Positions 17,952 to 25,949 of a stretch of 64,000 nucleotides of DNA are shown here, in pieces (the stretch's first letter is position 1; the number at the start of each line of letters is the position of its first letter). The DNA comes from Bacillota bacterium (GTDB lineage: Bacteria > Bacillota > Clostridia > Oscillospirales > Oscillospiraceae). The notes beneath the pieces are model-generated. The model worked only from the letters and a program-made list of their open reading frames with translations. It was not told the DNA's origin and did not search any database. The position numbers were made by a program, and so were the translations under genes. The stretch covers positions 1-64,000 of the forward strand of contig JAEWKA010000005.1 of NCBI GenBank assembly GCA_023386265.1, in the 5' to 3' direction.

Positions 17952-18584
17952 ATGAAACACATCAGAAAATTCAATATGCTGATAACCTGTATCCTTGCTT
18001 CAGCATTGTTATTATTCCCCATTCAGGCATTTGCACAGAGCGGAACGCATACGGTCGCGCCGGGGGACAGCATGTGGAAGATTGCCGTCAGATATCAGAT
18101 CGGCGTGAGCGAACTGATTCAGGCGAATCCGCAGATCAGCAACCCCTCGCAAATTTATCCGGGGCAAAAAATCAACATTCCAAGTATAGATGACGTGAAA
18201 GCTCTGGAACAAAAGGTTATAGATCTGGTTAATCAGCAGAGAGCCAATAATGGGCTGCCGGCGCTGAAAGCCAACTGGGAAATCTGCCGCGTGGCGCGCT
18301 ATAAGTCACAGGATATGATAAACAAGGGCTATTTTGCTCATCAGTCTCCTACCTATGGTTCGCCGTTCAACATGATGGAGAACTTTGGAATAAGGTTCTC
18401 TGCGGCGGGAGAAAACATTGCGTATGGACAACGAACCCCACAGGAGGCCATGAACAGCTGGATGAATTCTCCGGGCCATCGAAGCAATATTCTGAATGCG
18501 ACCTATAACCAAATTGGTGTCGGTGTTGCAAAGACTTCCAGCGGTACCTTCTATTGGACACAAATGTTTATCAAATATCCTTGA
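17952..18584 (+). CDS. Secreted LysM-CAP domain protein
   Basis: A protein of 210 residues with a signal peptide (about 1-29), one LysM domain at about 32-78 (THTVAPGDSMWKIAVRYQIG to PGQKINIPS) that should bind peptidoglycan, and a CAP/SCP domain at about 85-208 (LVNQQRANNGLPAL, GENIAYG, WMNSPGHRSNIL). The architecture matches YkwD/SafA-like envelope or spore-coat-associated proteins of Firmicutes. The ATG follows GGAGGTG. The function of bacterial CAP domains remains poorly defined. Confidence 0.88.
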   Translation: MKHIRKFNMLITCILASALLLFPIQAFAQSGTHTVAPGDSMWKIAVRYQIGVSELIQANPQISNPSQIYPGQKINIPSIDDVKALEQKVIDLVNQQRANNGLPALKANWEICRVARYKSQDMINKGYFAHQSPTYGSPFNMMENFGIRFSAAGENIAYGQRTPQEAMNSWMNSPGHRSNILNATYNQIGVGVAKTSSGTFYWTQMFIKYP

Positions 18585-18631
18585 TAAGTAGCGGGAATCG
18601 CATAGCTGCAGGAAGCCGCAGATGCATAATG

Positions 18632-18669
18632 AAAAGGGCTGTACAGCGTCGTTGCTGTACAGCCTTTTT
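18632..18669. terminator. Bidirectional terminator
   Basis: An 11-bp stem GGCTGTACAGC (18637-18647 with 18654-18664) has A4 on the left and T5 on the right. It serves the CAP gene and the convergent stalk-domain gene. Confidence 0.85.
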
Positions 18670-18682
18670 CTATGGCGTGGGA

Positions 18683-20149
18683 TTACTGATGATCCGCGCC
18701 GGTTATGTAGTTATAGAATGCGGCGTTTACATATAGATCACTGGATTCAACCTTCAAATCAGGAGCTTCCTTTGCGACCACCGCCACTGTCTTGGCGACG
18801 TTTTCGGGCAAGCTGAAGGGATGGATGGAGTATGCGCCATCACGAATCACGTTATCCTTCAGAAGCTTGAAGCTGGTGTTCTGCATCGGAACCGTGGAGG
18901 AGTAGAGGGGCTGCCACCAGGAGCCGGTCAGCAGGGGAACCGTGGGTTTGCCGTTAGCATCTACACGGTTGTCATATTTCTTTGCGTAGTCCTCGATGAC
19001 ACCGTTGAAGGCTTCTTTGTCGGCTGTTGAGTCAAATTCCAACTTGAGGTCGTATTCCATTGCGTAGCACAGCCAGCGGCCGCCCGCAATTTCCTTGAGC
19101 TCATAGGTGGGTGTTGCCTGAACTTTTGTGGGATCACCCCAATCAACCATGTACTCATAGATTGATACCTTAGGCTCCATCTGTACCTTAGCGTCAATGC
19201 CCTCGCTGTTGAGAAGGCCTATGAGCTGGACGGCGTGGGTTATGTCACTGTGGCCATACTGAAGGGTATATTTCGGTAGGAAGTTAGCGTTGTAGCCGTC
19301 ATACTTCAGACCGTAGCCGGTGCTCGCGCCCTGAATTACCAGCTGTGCACCGAGCTTGGATAGCTTCTCATCGTCAAAGTTCGTGAAGGAATTCCATGTG
19401 GACTGAAGCTTGGCATAGATATCGGAATCGCTGGCGTTGCCAAGGTAGTTGCGGCCCTTGCCGGCGACGTCAACAGCAGCCATGAGCAAAGCGTCAGCAG
19501 TGGTTGCATCCAGCGCGGAGCTGAAATTATAGGTAGACATGGCAATGTCGGTGTCCAGTGCGGCTGCCACATAGGAGGCGTACGCATCGGAAACACCTGT
19601 AACACCATAAGTGGCCAGACGTTCGGCGACCTTATCGGCATCCACCGGAGCGGTATATGTAAGAGCCAGCTTCTCCATGCCGGCAGCGCAGACAACGGCC
19701 TTCACCGCTTCTGCCGCGGTCAGGTTTCCGGTGCCGCTGGTTTTGGCTCCGCCGATTTTCACCATAGCTGCGTCAAAATCGGAACGGGAGACGGTTGCCG
19801 AGAAGGGGGCGATGCTGAAAAAGGCCTGAAGATATTCGGCATTCTTGTCGTCCGCGGCATAGCCGCTTACATACGCGGTGTTTGTTGTACTGTCCCAAGC
19901 TACAGTCTTGCCTAGAGCTTCGCTCAAGGCTCTCAGAGGAAGGTAGGTAGTTCCGTCACTTGAGAAGACCTCTACTGCTTTGCCGTTGACATCGGTTGGA
20001 ACAAGCTTACTGTCGTCAAGGTAGACTGAGATACCGGAGTCCACCTGAAGGGTCTTCCTTACGAGACTTGCGGCTCCGGCGGGTATTGCCAGAGTCAGGA
20101 TCAATGCCGCGGCAATTATGCCGCTTAGGAAACGTGGGTGCTTTTTCAT
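18683..20149 (-). CDS. Secreted protein with copper-amine-oxidase-type N-terminal stalk domain
   Basis: A secreted protein of 488 residues. ATG 20149 follows AAAGGAG and opens a signal peptide ending near AGAAS; longer starts up to 20272 have no such site. Residues about 35-100 form the copper amine oxidase N-terminal (stalk) domain, recognisable by YLPLRALSEALGKTVAWD and a following TNTAYV strand. This domain is a common surface module in Firmicutes and does not imply an amine oxidase; no copper or topaquinone motif is present. The remaining about 380 residues are not recognised. A DeoR gene lies 126 bp upstream on the same strand. Confidence 0.75.
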   Translation of the reverse strand: MKKHPRFLSGIIAAALILTLAIPAGAASLVRKTLQVDSGISVYLDDSKLVPTDVNGKAVEVFSSDGTTYLPLRALSEALGKTVAWDSTTNTAYVSGYAADDKNAEYLQAFFSIAPFSATVSRSDFDAAMVKIGGAKTSGTGNLTAAEAVKAVVCAAGMEKLALTYTAPVDADKVAERLATYGVTGVSDAYASYVAAALDTDIAMSTYNFSSALDATTADALLMAAVDVAGKGRNYLGNASDSDIYAKLQSTWNSFTNFDDEKLSKLGAQLVIQGASTGYGLKYDGYNANFLPKYTLQYGHSDITHAVQLIGLLNSEGIDAKVQMEPKVSIYEYMVDWGDPTKVQATPTYELKEIAGGRWLCYAMEYDLKLEFDSTADKEAFNGVIEDYAKKYDNRVDANGKPTVPLLTGSWWQPLYSSTVPMQNTSFKLLKDNVIRDGAYSIHPFSLPENVAKTVAVVAKEAPDLKVESSDLYVNAAFYNYITGADHQ

Positions 20150-20275
20150 TTGATTGTGCTCCTTTCTTCCCTTTGCTAAATTTATTGAAATCACGTCCTT
20201 GTGAAATTCAGACATTACTCTTACCGCCACTGTTTTGCTGACCGGAAGGTGAGTTCGCTCCCTCGCCGGCATGGC

Positions 20276-21067
20276 TTATTCTGTGGCTTCGCTCTTTTTC
20301 TTCGCCAATGCTTCGGTTACTGTGATACCCAGCTCGCGTAAAAACCGCCGCCAACCCGCGTCCTCCAGCTGGTCTATGATAACGCCGTTAAACAACTCAA
20401 AACCGCCGATACGATAGAAATTTATCTGATCTAACTTGGTCTGATCGACCACCAGATATCGCCGTTTGGAGTGCTGCAGCATAATTCTACGCAGTGCTCC
20501 GCTTTCCTCACTGCCATCGGTGATGCCTGCGTCTCGGTCTAAGCCGCGACAGGAAACGAAGCACAAGTCGGCGTAATGACGGCCCAGAAGCTCGCGTGCA
20601 TCTTCTCCCGTAAAAGATTGATTGCGGATGTCCAGTTTTCCGCCGGCCAATAATAGCGTACTGTTACGGCTTTCTGCAAATACTTGGGCAGCCTTGAGAG
20701 AATTGGTTACGACCATTACTCCCGTCATCAAGGACAGGTATCTCGCAATGCTCAGACAGGTTGTGCTATCGTCCAGGAATACCGTGTCCCCTTCACGCAC
20801 AAGACCGGCGCAAACACGTCCGATGGTGTCCTTCACATCGGTCAGGACGGACTCGCGTATGCTGGAGTCAATTTCGTTACGAACACCGTCGGGGACGTAA
20901 GCTCCGCCGTAAGTCTTAATCAATTTGCCCTCCTGCTCAAGGACGGCCAAATCCTTACGTATGGTTTCCCCAGTTACGTCGAAAAGAACGCACAGTTCCT
21001 TAACAATCACACTCTTATTACGGGTTACCAGATCCATGATCCGGGCCCGCCTTTCCGGAGCCAGCAC
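20276..21067 (-). CDS. DeoR-family transcriptional regulator
   Basis: A repressor-type protein of 263 residues. The N-terminal DeoR helix-turn-helix is clear (VIVKELCVLFDVTGETIRKD), followed by the DeoRC sugar-phosphate isomerase-like domain with GDTVFLDDSTT, VVTNSL and LLAGGKLDIRNQSFTG. It begins at GTG 21067 after GGAGGTGAG. Such regulators usually respond to a phosphorylated sugar. No sugar pathway lies next to it, and the 126-bp gap to the downstream secreted-protein gene leaves the target open. Confidence 0.88.
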   Translation of the reverse strand: MLAPERRARIMDLVTRNKSVIVKELCVLFDVTGETIRKDLAVLEQEGKLIKTYGGAYVPDGVRNEIDSSIRESVLTDVKDTIGRVCAGLVREGDTVFLDDSTTCLSIARYLSLMTGVMVVTNSLKAAQVFAESRNSTLLLAGGKLDIRNQSFTGEDARELLGRHYADLCFVSCRGLDRDAGITDGSEESGALRRIMLQHSKRRYLVVDQTKLDQINFYRIGGFELFNGVIIDQLEDAGWRRFLRELGITVTEALAKKKSEATE

Positions 21068-21645
21068 GGTTACTCACCTCCAAAAGGCTTAGAAGGCATT
21101 AGATTTTGCTCTCCCGCCTGCTTAAATAATCGCGATTTATGCTAAGTGAAAGAAATGAATAATCATTTGTGGAAGTTTTGTTGATTGCCAATTAAATCAA
21201 AGACAAAACAAAGTCGTATTCAGCAGCAATTGTGCAGCTGTGACGTTCGATAATTGCAGAATAGTTCTGATAAATACCTTAATGGGGGAAAATAGAAGCA
21301 TTAATTAGACATATTTTTAGCATTGTTGCAAAATCGAGTTTTAGAGTGCCGAGTTTTGATTTTCTTTAATTAATTTTATTATAAACGGTATTCCAAAAAA
21401 ATCAACCAAATTTCGGATTTTATTTCTGGATTATGGTCTGCCTATCGGATACAGAACAAGCTGCCGAAAAAGGCCGCTGCAAGTCTTTATACACGAACTG
21501 TTATTCCTTGTAGCGGGATGCCCTTAGAATAATATGCCAGGAGCGAATATGTGAAATTTTATCTCTTGGTATTGCATCACAATACCAATTGGACTATAAT
21601 GATTTGTAACAATAAGTAACAACTTGCAATAAATTGGTGATTATA
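21068..21645. other. 578-bp intergenic region
   Basis: The region between the DeoR gene and the NlpC/P60 gene is AT-rich and holds no supported reading frame. The last part contains a promoter and an inverted repeat listed separately. I see no tRNA, riboswitch or repeat array in the rest. Confidence 0.5.
21566..21600 (+). promoter_or_regulatory. Promoter with overlapping inverted repeat, upstream of the NlpC/P60 gene
   Basis: TTGCAT (21572-21577) and TATAAT (21595-21600) are separated by 17 bp. The -35 region is embedded in the perfect inverted repeat TTGGTATTG-N5-CAATACCAA (21566-21588), a likely operator. The gene starts 45 bp downstream. Confidence 0.6.
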
Positions 21646-22899
21646 ATGCTTAATACATATTCAAATAGAAAAAAATCTCTTTTGGCGGGACTTCTGGTGT
21701 TGGTTATGTTGTTTACCATGAGTTCGGCGCTTTTCGGCACCGCTGCTGAAGCTGTCAGCAGATCGCAATTAAATGCTTTGAAGCAGCAGCAGGCTGAGCT
21801 TGCCGAAAAAAAGGCCGGCATGCAGGCTCAGGCAGATGCCTTGAGCGGCCAAGTAGCCTCACAGACTGAGAAGCTCGACCTTCTGGCCCAGCAGCTCGAA
21901 GTTACCAATCAGGAGCTCGAAGTCATATCAGAGCAGATTGCGATATATACGAATACGATAGCGCAGATGGAAAATGAGCTTGCCGCTGACAAACAGAAGG
22001 AGCAGGAGCTCATTGAAAAATACAAAGTTCGCTTGAGGGCGATGGAGGAAAGCGGGAACGCTTCATACATATCAATTTTAATAGGCGCCAGCAGCTTTCA
22101 GGACCTTTTGAGCCGTATCGACTCCATTAAGTCAATCATGGAATATGATAACGATCTCATCAATGAGGTTAAGGAAGCTCAGGTTGCGGTCCAGAACGCA
22201 AAAGCGGACATGGAAGCCGAGATGGCGTCACAGCAGGAAGCCTTTAAGGCGTATCAAGAAAAACAGGCGGATCTTGAAGTGCAGAAAACGGAAGCTCAGG
22301 CTGTTCTGGACAGCTTGGCCGCTGATTCAGCGGATTATGAAAAACAGCTTGCATCCGTTAAAGCGCTGCAGTCATCAATTAACGGACAAATCAGCAGTGT
22401 TGAGAGCGCTCTGGCGGAGCAGGAACGAATACAGGCGGAGCAAATTGCCTCAAATCAGATTTCCTCGGGCAACAGCAGCAACAACGGCAACAACACCGGC
22501 TGGTATGGCGACTCGGCAGGGACAGGCACCGGACAGGATATAGTCGATTATGCAAAGACCTTTCTCGGCGTCCCGTATGTCTACGGCGGAACCTCTCCTT
22601 CAGGCTTTGATTGCTCAGGTCTTGTATACTATTGCTATAAGCACTTCGGCTACTCAGTAAACCGCACAGCGGCAGGGCTTGCATACTCGGGGACACCGGT
22701 GTCGTCGACTTCGCTGCAGATTGGTGATATCATCCTTTTCACCTCAACAGATGGGAGCTATGTAGGTCATACGGGTCTTTACATAGGCGGAGGTCAGTTT
22801 ATTCACGCGCCGCATACCGGAGATGTAGTAAAAATATCGAATCTTTCGGATACCTACTACACGAATCGCTATTGGGGAGCAAGACGGGTTATTTCGTAG
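21646..22899 (+). CDS. Secreted peptidoglycan hydrolase with coiled coil and NlpC/P60 domain
   Basis: A cell-wall endopeptidase of 417 residues. A signal peptide (about 1-35) is followed by a long coiled coil to about residue 265 (repeated Gln/Glu/Ala/Leu heptads), as in CwlO and PcsB, then a Ser/Asn/Gly linker and the NlpC/P60 domain at about 300-417. The catalytic triad is visible: Cys in GFDCSGLVYYC, His in GHTGLYIG and His in QFIHAP. In CwlO-type proteins the coiled coil keeps the enzyme inactive until released by FtsEX; that partner is not in this window. Start at ATG 21646; upstream TTG and GTG codons are less likely. Confidence 0.9.
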   Translation: MLNTYSNRKKSLLAGLLVLVMLFTMSSALFGTAAEAVSRSQLNALKQQQAELAEKKAGMQAQADALSGQVASQTEKLDLLAQQLEVTNQELEVISEQIAIYTNTIAQMENELAADKQKEQELIEKYKVRLRAMEESGNASYISILIGASSFQDLLSRIDSIKSIMEYDNDLINEVKEAQVAVQNAKADMEAEMASQQEAFKAYQEKQADLEVQKTEAQAVLDSLAADSADYEKQLASVKALQSSINGQISSVESALAEQERIQAEQIASNQISSGNSSNNGNNTGWYGDSAGTGTGQDIVDYAKTFLGVPYVYGGTSPSGFDCSGLVYYCYKHFGYSVNRTAAGLAYSGTPVSSTSLQIGDIILFTSTDGSYVGHTGLYIGGGQFIHAPHTGDVVKISNLSDTYYTNRYWGARRVIS

Positions 22900-23003
22900 C
22901 ATAATGTGACATACTTCTTATAACGGTATTTTAAGATTTTCAAATACACAATTTGATTTGCGCTGGGAGCGGGCAATTTTTGCTTGCTAGTGAGGTAAGG
23001 TTT

Positions 23004-23360
23004 ATGCAGGAGAAAATCGGTGTACTGACAATTGACGATTATATTTCAGTATGTCCCGAAACAATTCAACCAAAGCTTAAGGAACTGCGGCGGATTATTT
23101 CAAATGCAGAACCTGAGATGAGTGAAAAGATTAGCTGGCAGATGCCTACTTTTTTCCTAAAAAGCAATGTCATCCACTTTGCAGCACATAAAAAGCACAT
23201 CGGTTTATACCCCGGTCCAAAAGCAATTGAGGTGTTTTCTCATAGACTTGAAGGCTATAGAACCACAAAGGGCGCGATTCAAATACCGAACGATACGCCT
23301 CTGGACAGCAGCCTGATTAGAGATATTGTTAGGTTTAATGTTGAAATGCAATCTTCATAA
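23004..23360 (+). CDS. DUF1801 (YdhG-like) family protein
   Basis: A small cytoplasmic protein of 118 residues. The pattern TIDDYISVCPETIQPKLKELR, then ISWQMPTFF, HIGLYPGP and an end with IQIPNDTPL matches the DUF1801/YdhG family (SHS2-like beta barrel, sometimes called iron-chaperone-like). ATG 23004 follows AAGG; the longer frame from 22953 lacks a ribosome site. No function can be derived from context. Confidence 0.85.
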   Translation: MQEKIGVLTIDDYISVCPETIQPKLKELRRIISNAEPEMSEKISWQMPTFFLKSNVIHFAAHKKHIGLYPGPKAIEVFSHRLEGYRTTKGAIQIPNDTPLDSSLIRDIVRFNVEMQSS

Positions 23361-23369
23361 TGATAACAA

Positions 23370-23400
23370 AGCCCGGTATTCCCAGTGAATACCGGGTTCT
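23370..23400 (+). terminator. Terminator after the DUF1801 gene
   Basis: The stem CCCGGTATTC (23372-23381) pairs with 23387-23396 around a 5-nt loop and is followed by TTCTTTA. Confidence 0.8.
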
Positions 23401-23409
23401 TTATATTTA

Positions 23410-23438
23410 GAATAAATCTGTTCTTGCACGAAATACTA
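23410..23438 (+). promoter_or_regulatory. Candidate SigG-type promoter of the small-protein operon
   Basis: GAATA (23410-23414) and AATACTA (23432-23438) are separated by 17 bp and lie just before the first small gene. The SigG consensus is roughly GNATR and CATNNTA, so the -10 has one mismatch. This fits forespore expression but is not proof. Confidence 0.4.
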
Positions 23439-23455
23439 TTTACGAGGTGAGCAAA

Positions 23456-23602
23456 ATGAATAAAGATAAATCGAACAGGCAAAAGTTGAGAGAGCATACA
23501 CCGGAAAAAGTGGAGCAAGCGAGAAATCTTCAGTCTGATGAAAATCAGAATCAGCATCACAACGTAAAAAAAGTGTCGCTGGGGCCAAACACCAAACGCT
23601 GA
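23456..23602 (+). CDS. Very small basic protein, likely sporulation-related
   Basis: A 48-residue, highly hydrophilic protein starting at ATG 23456 after GAGGTGAG. It has no Cys or aromatic residue and is rich in Lys, Arg, Asn, Gln and Glu, as are minor small acid-soluble spore proteins. Its tail DENQNQHHNVKKVSLGPNTK is related to the tail of the third gene of this operon (ENQNQNRNAKK). It ends 15 bp before the next gene. I do not recognise a named family with certainty. Confidence 0.65.
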   Translation: MNKDKSNRQKLREHTPEKVEQARNLQSDENQNQHHNVKKVSLGPNTKR

Positions 23603-23617
23603 ATGGAGGGGACAAAT

Positions 23618-23857
23618 ATGTCAAAAGCAAGTGTATATTTTTCGGTTAAAAATCCAGTCGGAAAGCACGGGACGAAGGAACTCAAGCGCGAGCTTGACGC
23701 TCTGCATGGTGTGCTTTCTGTCAGTGTTAGTGACAGAAATGATAATATTGCTGTAGACTTTGATACTTCAGGCGTGAATCAGGAGCAGATAAAAACACAG
23801 CTTGAGATATTGGGGTATGATATTACTCAAACACATTTAGAAAATCACATCATGTGA
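23618..23857 (+). CDS. HMA-like ferredoxin-fold protein without the metal-binding cysteines
   Basis: A 79-residue protein starting at ATG 23618 after GGAGGGG. The order VYFSVKN - GTKELKRELDAL - GVLSVSVSDRNDNIAVDFD - QEQIKTQLEILGYDI fits the beta-alpha-beta-beta-alpha-beta fold of heavy-metal-associated domains (compare the usual end of that fold, ...I..LGY). The CxxC metal site is absent, so metal transport is unlikely. It is flanked by two related tiny basic proteins, suggesting a structural or binding role in the spore. Confidence 0.65.
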   Translation: MSKASVYFSVKNPVGKHGTKELKRELDALHGVLSVSVSDRNDNIAVDFDTSGVNQEQIKTQLEILGYDITQTHLENHIM

Positions 23858-23874
23858 AATAGGGGAGAAGTTTA

Positions 23875-24009
23875 ATGCCTAAAGACAGTCAGCCTGACAA
23901 TAAAAAGGCCAGAAAAGAAAAAGCAAACGGACAAACGCCGATAACTAAGGAAAATCAAAATCAAAACAGGAACGCAAAAAAACAATCCATTAAACATAAT
24001 GATGTATAA
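23875..24009 (+). CDS. Very small basic protein, paralogue of the gene at 23456
   Basis: A 44-residue protein starting at ATG 23875, 8 nt after GGGGAG. It is Lys-, Asn- and Gln-rich with no Cys and no aromatic residue. The block TKENQNQNRNAKKQS resembles SDENQNQHHNVKKVS of the first gene in the operon. It is followed 5 bp later by a terminator, which closes the three-gene unit. It is too short for usual gene-calling limits, but the ribosome site, spacing and paralogy support it. Confidence 0.6.
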   Translation: MPKDSQPDNKKARKEKANGQTPITKENQNQNRNAKKQSIKHNDV

Positions 24010-24014
24010 TTTTC

Positions 24015-24043
24015 AAAGCCGCCAAAATGAATTTGGCGGCTTT
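24015..24043 (+). terminator. Terminator of the small-protein operon
   Basis: The 12-bp stem AAAGCCGCCAAA (24015-24026) pairs with 24032-24043 around a 5-nt loop. Confidence 0.8.
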
Positions 24044-24192
24044 GCTATTGTATGATACAATTATAATCACAACGCAGGTGCGCCGCTGTGATATATTGTT
24101 TATTATAGGGGAACATGTTTTTATGAAGCGAGAAAAGCACAAAATAAGATGTAACAATTTATACAACGGGGTATGGCCGAGGGGAAAACATA

Positions 24193-25947
24193 ATGAAAAA
24201 AGATCATAGAGTCAAGCACGAATTTGATTACTTGAAGAAGCAATATCCGAGGTTAAAGCAGCAAGCCGCGGAGACAAAAAACAGTAAACTATGGCATATT
24301 GAGGCTGTAATAAGAAATAAAATCAAGGACCTAAGAGCCTTGCAGTCGGGCGGCCTCGAGGACTATCGACAGATTTATGACGGCTATGTTGAGTTGCTTG
24401 AGGATGTTTCGGTGCGCCTTCTTTCGCATTATAATAAAATCAATAAAACTGAGTATGAGTTCAGGGCAATCGTGGGAGGCAATTTCAGGGCGTATTTAAA
24501 TTCCGGAATAATCTCGGTGCTTGTAACGAATCACATTCCGAAAATTGTTGCCGAAGAGTTCAGCAGGCTTTTGCCGGATAATCCGAAGGACGAGTACCCG
24601 CTTGCAAGAAAAATGAAACGGAAGTTCTTTCTTCATTTGGGCGATACCAATACGGGAAAAACATATAACGCACTGCAGAGACTCAAACAAAGCGAAAACG
24701 GAGTGTACCTTGCGCCGCTCCGGATTTTGGCGTTGGAGAACTTCGAACGGCTGAACAAGGACGATGTCCCCTGCAATCTGCTCACAGGTGAAGAGGAGGT
24801 TAGAGTTGAGGGCGCAAGGCATTCGAGCTGCACTGTTGAAAAGGCGAATATTCAGGAATTCTATGAAGTTGCCGTGATTGATGAGATCCAGATGACAGGC
24901 GATTCACAGCGCGGCGATGCCTGGACTCGGGCAATTCTTGGACTTTGCTGTCCCGAAATACATCTTTGTGGAGCGCTGAACGCCAAAGAACAGCTAATTC
25001 GAATGATTACCGACTGCGGGGATGAAATTGAGATAAAGGAATACTCTCGTCTGGTACCGCTTCAAACTCAGAGAGCCCATGTAAAATTCTCCGACGTTCG
25101 AAAAGGAGATGCGTTGGTTGCGTTTTCCAAGAGAAGGGTGTTGTCATTTTCCGCTTACTTCTCGGAACGAGGAATCAAGAACAGTGTAATTTATGGCGAT
25201 TTGCCACCCGAGGTAAGACGACTCCAGTATGACTCCTTCATCGGCGGAGAAAATCATGTTCTGATATCGACTGACGCTATTGGAATGGGCGTCAATCTTC
25301 CAATCCGAAGAATCATATTCACGGAAATCAAGAAATTTGACGGAGAAGAATTTCGATATCTCACATCACAGGAGACAAAGCAGATAGCCGGCAGAGCGGG
25401 GCGCATCGGGATATATGACGTGGGATATGTCGCCTGCATGGAAGACGATATATCCTTTATCGAAACAAGGCTTGAGGTTCCGGACAATGAAATCGCTCAG
25501 GCCGTTGTCGGCCCGAGCGAGGCTATACTAAGCATCGGTATATTGCCGCTCAAGGAAAAGCTGGCGCTTTGGAGCACGAGAGAAGAGGCCTTAACATATT
25601 ACCGAAAAAAGGACGTTCGAGATTATATTCTGATCTTAGATAGACTTAGACCTTATAATCTGCCCGAAACAGTTGAGTGGCGGCTTATGATGTTGCCTTT
25701 CGACGTGAACAGCGAAGCGCTTTTGAATCAGTTCATTTGCTTTGTAGAGGAATGCTTCACCTTGAAAGCCGAAAAGCTGTCGAAGCCGGAGCTGACAGCT
25801 TTTTCGCTCTCGAGCTATGAAGAGTACTACCAGAAGGTGAATCTTTACTATTCGTTTTCCAAAAGTCTCAACTTCGATTTTGATGAAAAATGGGTATATG
25901 AAACAAGAAAAGAAGTCAGCGACGAGATAAACCGTCTTTTAAAATGA
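24193..25947 (+). CDS. SUV3-like ATP-dependent RNA helicase
   Basis: A superfamily 2 helicase of 584 residues. After an unassigned N-terminal region of about 145 residues come Walker A GDTNTGKTYNALQRL (about 150), the DEIQMTGD box (about 230), HLCGALN, and the second RecA domain with YGDLPPEVRRLQYDSF, STDAIGMGVNLPIRR and the QIAGRAGRIG motif VI (about 397). This set, including DEIQM in place of DEAD/DExH and the combination GDLPPE...IGMG.NL.I, is typical of the mitochondrial SUV3 and bacterial SUV3-like family. The role is probably RNA unwinding in decay or processing. It stands alone; no nuclease partner is adjacent. Start ATG 24193 follows GAGGGG. Confidence 0.82.
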   Translation: MKKDHRVKHEFDYLKKQYPRLKQQAAETKNSKLWHIEAVIRNKIKDLRALQSGGLEDYRQIYDGYVELLEDVSVRLLSHYNKINKTEYEFRAIVGGNFRAYLNSGIISVLVTNHIPKIVAEEFSRLLPDNPKDEYPLARKMKRKFFLHLGDTNTGKTYNALQRLKQSENGVYLAPLRILALENFERLNKDDVPCNLLTGEEEVRVEGARHSSCTVEKANIQEFYEVAVIDEIQMTGDSQRGDAWTRAILGLCCPEIHLCGALNAKEQLIRMITDCGDEIEIKEYSRLVPLQTQRAHVKFSDVRKGDALVAFSKRRVLSFSAYFSERGIKNSVIYGDLPPEVRRLQYDSFIGGENHVLISTDAIGMGVNLPIRRIIFTEIKKFDGEEFRYLTSQETKQIAGRAGRIGIYDVGYVACMEDDISFIETRLEVPDNEIAQAVVGPSEAILSIGILPLKEKLALWSTREEALTYYRKKDVRDYILILDRLRPYNLPETVEWRLMMLPFDVNSEALLNQFICFVEECFTLKAEKLSKPELTAFSLSSYEEYYQKVNLYYSFSKSLNFDFDEKWVYETRKEVSDEINRLLK

Positions 25948-25949
25948 GT

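Noticed and set aside
18683..20149. Copper amine oxidase enzyme
   Set aside because: Only the N-terminal stalk-type domain is present; the catalytic domain, topaquinone tyrosine and copper histidines are absent.
21605..21620. Two GTAAC repeats after the NlpC/P60 promoter, resembling a WalR site
   Set aside because: WalR half sites are 11 bp apart (TGTWAH-N5-TGTWAH); here the repeats are 10 bp apart and the second lacks the leading T. They also lie downstream of the -10 element.
24044..24192. Possible tRNA or extra small gene before the helicase
   Set aside because: No cloverleaf or TTCGA arm was found, and the short frame there has no ribosome site and overlaps the helicase start.
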